64,000 nt of DNA from Cricetomys ansorgei. Its lineage: Eukaryota; Chordata; Mammalia; Rodentia; Nesomyidae. Positions 56,601-64,000 of the stretch are shown piece after piece. The stretch is from assembly GCA_026225945.1 (NCBI GenBank), contig JAMJFZ010001133.1:3306501-3370500 (forward strand). The letters are read 5' to 3'. The notes under the pieces are model-generated. The model did no database searches. It was not told the DNA's origin and saw only the letters and a program-made list of their open reading frames with translations. The position numbers were made by a program, and so were the translations under genes. Position 1 is the stretch's first letter, and each line of letters begins with the position of its first letter.

Positions 56601-59551
56601 AGCCCAGTGAGCGCTACAAACAGCTCACATCCCACACCTCCTGCCTTGCAGTTCAGACTAAAGTCACAGCCCTATCTTTTTATTTTAATGCAGAAAGACC
56701 TTCACTTGGTTTAATAACCTTTTTCCTTCTTGAATAAAAAGTTTCTGTTTTCAATCACACAAGTAGAAGAAAGACTTGCCCCAGAAACTCTGGGAGATTA
56801 TTGCATGCCTAGCTACAAAAATAAGATTTTGAAAGAGCAGAAAAGAAGGAATAAATGCATAATGAGAAAATTTCTTGCGAGGTAAATTATTATTCGGGAT
56901 TTTTGAACTGGTCTTTTAAGAAAGCAAATAATAATAATTACATTCCTGCAAAGACTCTTTGCCTGATGGGAGACAACAGTAGCTTGGCTAGGAATACGGT
57001 GGTATACTTTGCTGTGCTCCCACACTGTAAGCAGAAACATTGTAAAACCAGGATAAGTACCATAGGCATCCAATGGGCAAATGTTGTATTTCTAACCACC
57101 AGTGGTGGACGTGGTCACGTGTCCATTTTCACCCCTGTGAAGTGTGAGGCTGAAGGTAGATGAGGCCTGGCAGAAGGGTTGACTCAAGCTCTGATGCCTC
57201 ATCAGTAGAGGTGTTTCAGGTGAGTGTGAGTGTCACCCAAACCTCTGCAGGTCACAGCTGGCAATGGAATAATTGAAATTAGTGAGGAAGCCAAGGAGAG
57301 GTGAGTTCAAGCCAGCATTCTCAGGTCGGTGTCTGGCATTCCAGATTCTTGACTTCAGTCCTTTAGCCTTCTCTACCACTTCTTTCACTATCTAATAGGG
57401 CCGGCTTCAGTCCCGCTCTAAACCATTAATAATGACAACTTTCAGTTGAGGAATTTAGCTGAATTTTGAAAGACAGGTTTAAGGATCAGAGCTGGTAAGA
57501 ACCCTTAGGAAGTTACAGCAGAACGGGAGCCAGGAGGACAAGTATACTTTTACCACCACCAGGGACTCTGGGCCAGGAAGGGCTGGTTATCTGACACTGA
57601 AAGCTGTCTGTACTCTTGACCCACTCCTGGCCTGTCTCTCTGTCTCTGCTGTCATGAAGAATAATGTCTGTCCTCTCTTCTGTGTCCACAGCAGCACGGT
57701 GGCTACGTGTGATACAAGATTGCTGCCAGAATAAGCCCGGTCCTCCCCTTGTCAAAAGGACCATCAACATCTGATCCCCTCTTCCCAAGTAGCTCAGTCT
57801 CTGGCAGGTGTTATAAGTTAAAGGTGAGCTTCATGGCAGCAGCTCCTGGAGCCTCAGAGAGAGCATGGCCCACCTGGACTGTGGGGAAGCAATGAGGAGT
57901 CAGCCTGTGTGTGTCCTCGACCTCAACCTGCACCTCTAGATAATACAGAGGCTTCCAGAGAAAACATGAAAAGTTTTTTTTTCTTCCCTATCTGTTTACC
58001 CAGTGTTCACCATTTAAAAATAATCCATCATCTTCATTAAGGAGTCCACTTAGAAAGCCCCACTCCTACCTACGTTTTCCTGAAGGAGCCAACGCACCTC
58101 GGCAGGATTGCAGACAGCAGTCACCTAGCAACTGTTTTCTCATACATTAAATGATTCCAAACTCACACGTTTCCCTCCATGAGGTCTGTGTATTTTTCCA
58201 TTTCTCACTCATACAGTGTGGTGTAAGGAAAGAACAATCAAGAAAGGCATTGCATTCAGTTTAATCATAAAATATCATTTTCAAGTGCTGTCTTTAATGT
58301 CCGAGAGTTTTCTGGAATGGTTTTCTAGTCACTTTGTGGCTGCTTTGAGTGTCCTGATGTTATTTAGGATGAGGTTCCATGGAAAGGGATAGAAACAGCC
58401 AGATCTAGTGCATTAAAGCAGAGATGAAGAAGAAATGCTGACAGTCCAGGCTGGGAGGGTGAGGTTGGGATCACTGGAGGTCCAGGCTCATCTGCTTTCC
58501 CTCATTGGCCAGCCTCAGCATGTAGCATCTATTTCTCTGTAGCTGTTGGAGGTTCAAATTCTTGTATCTTCACTTCAGGTATCAGGAGGAAGAGAAGGGA
58601 TGCGAAAAGACACGCTTAGTCCTCTTTACGTGGCTTTCCAGAGGCTACTTGTTGCCAGAACTGAGTCACAAAACTGCTCTTAGCTTCAGTGCAGGCTTTG
58701 CTTTGTGTTTTCATGTGACAGACTCATCTTCAAGGTTTCCATTACTGAGGAAGGAGAGGGGCATGGATGCTTGAACATCCAGTAGAGGCTACTGACAGCC
58801 ATACATTATATTTCATCTTTTTTTTCTTCCCAGGGGAGGGGGCGGGAGAGAAATCCTTTCTTTTAAAATAGCTGATTTGACAGAGATGGAAATACAAATG
58901 TGATTCACATTGGAGTTGATGGGAGGTCTTAAGATCACATAGAGCCTTAAGGTACATTAGCAGCATTTGGACATGACTGTGCCATTTGTCTCCCTGAGGA
59001 GTAAGGCTCATCAATCCAAGAGCATCTTCATTAGATGTTGTTTAAAAAGAATATTCAAAGGGATCCATGTATGAGACAGTGTGAGGCTGTAGAATATCAA
59101 CTGTCATCCAAATTGATGAATAAGTTTTGCAAACAGTCTGGGTTTTTTTGTAAATGCAGGTGACTTTAATAGTCACATATGTTTAAGATAATGCCAAGGT
59201 AATTCTTACCTATAGAAGGTGACTTCCAAGGCCTTCATCCTCTGCCTGCTGCCTTGACCAATGGCTGATTAAAATGTATGTAGTTAATGGATGCCTATTC
59301 CTCATCCACAGATGATTGATCGATCTAGGGTGTGTCTAGCCATTGACCTTGGTTAGAAGTTTTCCCCAGAGGAGTTAAGCTCCTAGCTAAGCTAGTCTCC
59401 AACTAAAGTGGTTCACTCTACACACTTACTAAAATGTTGTTTTTATATCTTTGTAGACCATAATATAAACAAAGACTTGGGTCATATATATTGGCATACA
59501 AAATTATGTTCTACCAATTCTGGTGTGCTTGTTACTTAATCCTTATATTAT

Positions 59552-59554
<3 letters not shown>
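53626..59554. other. Repeat-poor 5.9-kb block, no gene recognised
   Basis: No SINE, LINE or LTR recognised. The antiparallel frames at 54205-54562 (107-108 codons) and 56855-57163 (102 codons) show no domain. The block holds a CTCF-like motif at 55643-55659 and an enhancer-like cluster at about 55800-56050. 'ccaccaccagggactct' near 57554 is only a partial CTCF match. Confidence 0.4.
55643..55659 (+). promoter_or_regulatory. CTCF-like motif
   Basis: 'cctctagatggcactgc' fits the CTCF core in plus orientation, outside any SINE. Sequence match only. Confidence 0.45.

Positions 59555-59595
<41 letters not shown>
59555..59595 (+). repeat. (AC)n microsatellite
   Basis: About 20 uninterrupted AC units. 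Confidence 0.98.
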
Positions 59596-59598
<3 letters not shown>

Positions 59599-60689
59599 CC
59601 CTTACTTGAAAAACAGGATAAAATTATATCTATCTTTATGTTTGATGTGATTACTGAGTGAATAAATGTAATGATCATGTGATGTAATCAAAAACATGAA
59701 ATATTTAACTTTGTAATTATTCTTTTATAACACGTTTTTAAGATTGATAAAAAAATCATCACTGGTACACTTTTAGGAATTAAATAGTTATGGATATTTA
59801 GTGACCTTGCTCTGGTGCTTTGATTGATCATAAATGTTGAGTCTTCCTGTGTGGAAAGCCCAGCTACTGTGAATACCCAATAAGACATGAGATGTGTATA
59901 CAAAATCCAAGGTGGTCCAGATGCGGCTTGTGTGGAGAGAAGGATAAGAAGAATCAATCATAGGGCAACATTTTTAACAAGAATTGAATAATGTTCATCA
60001 AATCTATCTCTCCAAATCATATTTTAGAGTAGAAAAGGGTAGTTCTAAATTTTTCATGCAGTTACTCTGCTCAGGTCACAGCCCCTGGAAGGTGAGTGGA
60101 AATGAAATCTTTTGCTTCCGAATTTGGACTTAAGTTGTAGCATAGACACCTTCATTCTCAATGGACACAGCCTATGTGTGTCAGAATCCTACCTCGGGCA
60201 TTTTGAAAACCAAGTTCTAAGGAATAGAGGAGCCACAGGATGGGTGACTCTGCCTCTGAATGAGGATTCTGATACGAGCTGTCCTGGGGGTTGTATAAGA
60301 GATGCGTGAACTCTGTCTTCTAAGTTGCCAAATAGTTGTGTTTCTTTGATAGCAAAACATGGGCTTCATCCTGATGGGTACTACTTACTAAGTCCTAGGT
60401 CAGCAGCATATTTAACAGACAATGGGTCTACACATCAGTGGTATCCTTGTAAGCAGAGGAGCTCCTGTGGATTTGTTGGAAGTACAAAATCTCTAGCGCC
60501 ATCTAAGACTTTCTGGGTCAGAACTTGAGGAGGGGATCAGTGGTCCTGTTTGAAGATGCTCTCCAGGTTATTCTGAACTAGATACAAGTTTGAGAAACAT
60601 GGGGTGGCTAGCTAGGAAGGGCAGGTGGCTGAAGAGGATATGGGTAGTTTAAGAGAATAGGCATTGAAAGTAAAATACTTAGGTTGGAC
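59596..60689. other. Unassigned sequence
   Basis: Frames at 59688-59957 and 60112-60528 have no recognisable domain. Holds a minus-strand CTCF-like motif at 60493-60507. Confidence 0.4.
60493..60507 (-). promoter_or_regulatory. CTCF-like motif (reverse)
   Basis: 'ctagcgccatctaag' is the reverse complement of a CTCF-type core (CTTAGATGGCGCTAG), the only one of the five motifs on the minus strand. Confidence 0.45.
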
Positions 60690-60880
60690 GCTTGGCTCTG
60701 CCTCTTATATGATAGATAAAGTTGAGCAAATTGCCTTCTTAGTTTTTCATTTTATCTGTTGTATAGAGATAATAATTATAAAATACATCATAGGATTAAA
60801 TGAGCTAATAAGCGAGATTTTAAAAATAAGAGTGGCTGGTATAAAAAGTGTTATATATACATATAAGTACTATTTAAATG
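60690..60880 (-). repeat. MIR SINE (reverse)
   Basis: 'cttggctctgcctcttatat', 'gagcaaattgccttcttagt', 'ttatctgttgtatagagata' and 'catcataggattaaatgagc' follow the reversed MIR order over most of its length. The 90-codon frame at 60664-60936 lies within it and is not a gene. Confidence 0.75.
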
Positions 60881-63244
60881 ATGAAGTTATATCAACAGCC
60901 AGGTATACAAATAGGCCTACAACTTGTTTGTTGTGACAATGTTTATAATGTTTATTAAGTACCTCATGCCTGTGTACTGAGCATTACCTCCATGAAAGAC
61001 ATAGTCAGCCTCAGGGATGGAGAAAGACAATGTACATTAGATTCAAAGTGCTCTAAACATGGGACTTTTGACTGCTCACTCCACCCTAGACACCACTGTC
61101 TTGAACTGATCTAATATCCATAATTCTAGGCAATTTTCAGTCAATTTCAAAATGTGGTTCTCAATTATTCCCATATACATCAGAAGACACGCCAGGGGAT
61201 CAGAGTTACAAAGCACAAAGGCATTTAACTGCTTGTCTATCTGATTTTAATGTTCTTTAAAAGCTATTTTTTTTTTTATTATCGAAAAACCTGGGCTTTT
61301 ACATCAAGTGATGATTTGACATTAATGCATATTCCTCTCCAGAAGTAATCAAAGAACTGAGGTTTTCTATCAAAGCACCTGATTGCACTTTAAACTTTAT
61401 TTTTTTTTCTATGGCATCGCATGAGCTGAGGATTCATCTTGTGATTTAGGAGCAGTTATGTGCTTTTCTGTGCCTCCCTGCTCTACGTATCGTTAGTAGT
61501 AAGCTTGGACTTAAAACATGGCAAAGTAATCACAGGAGAGATCCACAGGCGGGGACGGAGCACAGTTCATCACGGCAGCTGGGACTGCTGATACTGCAGT
61601 GGGCCCTGTTAGTTTATTTTAGACTAAAACATTGGCAAACGCACAGAAAAGACCATACCATTTCATTTCCTGAACAAAATTTAGTCAAATATTAGAAACT
61701 TTGTTCTCATATTGCTTTTGGATGCAGGAGATACTGCATTCCTGGGGGATTCATGCTTCTTTTCTTATTAGGAGCTCAACATCTGTTCCTTGGCGGCTGA
61801 AAGAAAACGTGCCTAACGGATTAAAAAGAGAAGAAAGGACTCACAGATCAACTGCAGCTTATATCTCGGCAATTAGAGTGTGGGCCTTGGTGGCTTGGCA
61901 GGACATACACTCTGAAAGGCGAGGGGAATAAAGGAGGGTTTAGGTTACACACAGAAGCATTCAGAAGAACAACAAACATTGGAGGGAACTCGTCTCCTGG
62001 ACATCTGGATACACACTTGGAACTACACGAAACCAAGTAGAGAGCAACGCCCAAGAACCAATGCTGTCAACCAGTCAGAAAGTGCATTTTATGACCCAAT
62101 AAGATTTCCTTCCATTTCCATAAGTGAACTTCTCAGTTTTATTCATGTATTGTGATTATATTAACTCTCAGTTACCCTTCCTTTCCCTCTGAACCCCTTC
62201 TTTATTTTACATGATCTCCCAGTAGCTACACCGCTAGGAGATGATACTCTTTAATCAGAAACCTTTACTTGACAGTCATGGGCTCCTTAGGAAGGTGTGG
62301 GGCCCTGTGGGCATTTCTTCCATGATGAAAAGTGGGAGGAACCAATCAGAAAACTTTTATAAATATAAATATGTCTGTGAAAATTTGAGTGTTTACTATA
62401 AACCCAAGTGTTACTCTAGCTCTTCTTTATGAGATTAGAAATCATGCATGAAAGCCAGACATTTAAAATCCTTTTCTCTTTCATCCTCTCTGAGCGTACT
62501 TAAACCGTGGTGAATATCATAATGTGAAACAACATATGAAAACAAAATGTTTCGTGGAGAAGGAATTTCTTTCAGCTGGCTATATCAAAACCTTCTAGAA
62601 ATGAGCCATTGTTATAAACGGTGAGAAATTAGTTATTTGACTTTGTGTGTGACTCTGGAGCGCTCAGATCTGTTCAGCCGCAGCTGATCTATCCTTCTGG
62701 CAAATGTAGACACTGAAGCTTACACCATCCCTCTTTTTTAAGTGTTTTCAAATGGAAGAGAAAAATTCAGGTGAGATTCATTAACATTTGATGGGAAGCC
62801 CAGTCACCCCTGTGCTGATTGGTAACTTTGAGGAATAACCATGAAAGCTCAGCTTTGGTTAATAAGGGCTTGCTTTTCACTTAATTCAGGATGTAAAGCA
62901 CGGTGTAGTCCCACTGTTAATAGCCCAGTGTTACCAATCAAAACTGAGATCTCTTTTTGATCCCTGGTAGTTTACCAAGTGCAGGGTGTTGGGAATTAGG
63001 GCTCAGCAGTCTGCATTCCCTGAAAGGCTAGATGGTCATTAAAACAGTGACCACTCTAACCAGCTCCACCTTTACCATCTTCTGCTTGCTATTGCTCAAA
63101 GCTTGGTGTTCACCAAGAAAGCAGTGTTTACCCGTGGGTCTTGTGCTCAGCCTGGTCTCTGCTTCTCCAAATGATTGATAAAGCCTGATACACATTGTCT
63201 GACCCTTTTTTTCTTCCTTCCTCTCCCCTCTCTTCTTTTATTTC
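60881..63244. other. Unassigned, repeat-poor sequence
   Basis: About 2.4 kb without a recognisable gene. A C/T-rich stretch at about 62176-62222 has a faint likeness to an L1 3' UTR in reverse, too weak to call. Confidence 0.4.
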
Positions 63245-63355
63245 TTTGGATTTTTAAACAAGGTCTTTCTGTGTGGGCCATACTGTTTCAGACTCACTGA
63301 ACTCCTTTCGTCTCAACTTCCGTAGTTCTAACACTATGGACATATGTGGCCTGTT
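63245..63355 (-). mobile_element. Very old B1-like monomer (reverse)
   Basis: 'acaaggtctttctgtgtggg' then 'actcactgaactcctttcgt' resembles the reversed 7SL-derived monomer. Heavily decayed. Confidence 0.45.
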
Positions 63356-63375
63356 GAAATTCCAGTTTCCTTCTC

Positions 63376-63738
63376 ATGATGGTTAATGTCAACTTGACTA
63401 CATTTGGAATTATGTAGGAGGAACCTCTGGGTGTTTTTGTGAGGCTGTTTCTTGAAAGGTTAACTGAGGAAAGAAGACATATCCTTAGTATTGGTAGCAC
63501 TGTACAATGGTCTGATTCTTGGCTAAATAAAAAAGAGAGAAAGAAGAAGAAAGAACACCAGTATTCATCTCTCTCTTCTTCCTGACTGTGGAGTAACATG
63601 ACCAGCTGCCTCCAGTTTCTACCACCATGCCTTTCCCACTATGATGGAATATACTATCAAACTATGAACCAAAAATTCCTTCCTCTCTTAAGTTGCTTTT
63701 GTCAAATGGTTTCTCACAGCAATGAGACAATTACACAG
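63376..63738 (+). mobile_element. LTR-like rodent repeat, near full length
   Basis: Begins 'atgatggttaatgtcaactt', runs through 'ggaggaacctctgggtgttt', 'cttcctgactgtggagtaac', 'atgcctttcccactatgatg' and ends 'ttaagttgcttttgtcaaat' with 'tcacagcaatgagacaatta'. It is the most complete copy here of the family also seen at 325-360/1006-1362 and 15565-15788. The minus-strand frame at 63294-63599 is repeat-derived. Confidence 0.65.
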
Positions 63739-64000
63739 TTTTCAAGGCTAATTCTAAAGCCATCCTCACTTGGTAAGTAACCTGTCTCCTGTGACGATTT
63801 GTTGTTTGTTTCTTCTTGTCGTTATCATCAATTTTCTTTTGCATGTACCCGAGTCTTCCATTTTTATTCAGCAGATGACACCTGAGGGTGAATTAGGTCT
63901 TAGTCATATATCCTGTGGTCTACAGTTCAATGCTAGCAACCAATGTGTGGCATTAAACCTTTCCTCACATTACCAGAAATACAGGCTTTCCTTACACCTC
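63739..64000. other. Unassigned sequence to window end
   Basis: No gene or repeat recognised. Confidence 0.4.

Noticed and set aside
1..64000. A previously undescribed biological system (defence island, biosynthetic cluster, viral or mobile gene cassette)
   Set aside because: The window is repeat-rich rodent DNA without intact genes. Nothing supports a multi-gene system; the interest lies in nested insertions and possible non-coding regulatory sequence.

Overview
This window is mammalian nuclear DNA from a rodent. The evidence is the repeat content: many B1 SINEs, tRNA-derived B2/B3/B4-type SINEs, rodent L1 3' untranslated regions, an URR1-type hAT transposon and MaLR-type LTRs, over a background of older mammalian repeats (MIR, L2, L1M). 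The B1 copies carry the 'gatctctgtgagttc' type body. A solo LTR at 47.57-47.90 kb resembles LTRs I associate with cricetid rodents, and I see no young rat-type ID elements. A cricetid (hamster, vole or deer-mouse relative) is my best guess, but this is inference and not proven.

I find no protein-coding gene, rRNA, tRNA, operon or CRISPR array. Every open reading frame is short (173 codons at most). None that I inspected shows a recognisable domain, apart from two decayed pieces of L1 ORF2 at 11.55-12.29 kb. The window reads as intergenic or intronic DNA.

Layout. 0-2 kb: an LTR-like repeat split by an L1, then a B1 inside its own target duplication. 2-9 kb: mostly unassigned sequence with an MIR, a microsatellite, a B4-type SINE and L1 debris. 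9.5-12.6 kb: one rodent L1 with an inverted 5' part and an LTR-like insertion inside its 3' UTR. 12.6-22.7 kb: scattered MIR, L2, URR1, SINEs and a second 5'-inverted L1. 22.7-36 kb: repeat-poor, with a well-kept ancient CR1/L3-like fragment, MIR/L2 pieces, three CTCF-like motifs and an AT-rich block that looks like a conserved non-coding element. 36-53.7 kb: a SINE- and LINE-rich stretch with an L1M remnant, a MaLR LTR, a B1 cut by a solo LTR, and two long polypyrimidine tracts. 53.7-63.2 kb: repeat-poor again, with two more CTCF-like motifs, a (CA)n and an MIR. The window ends with an old B1-like SINE and another LTR-like repeat.

The parts do not work together as a system. What is informative is the insertion history: nested elements, target duplications and twin-primed L1s. 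The possible regulatory content of the repeat-poor blocks is also of interest. Repeat names come from pattern recognition without a library search, and boundaries are usually good to about 10-30 bases.
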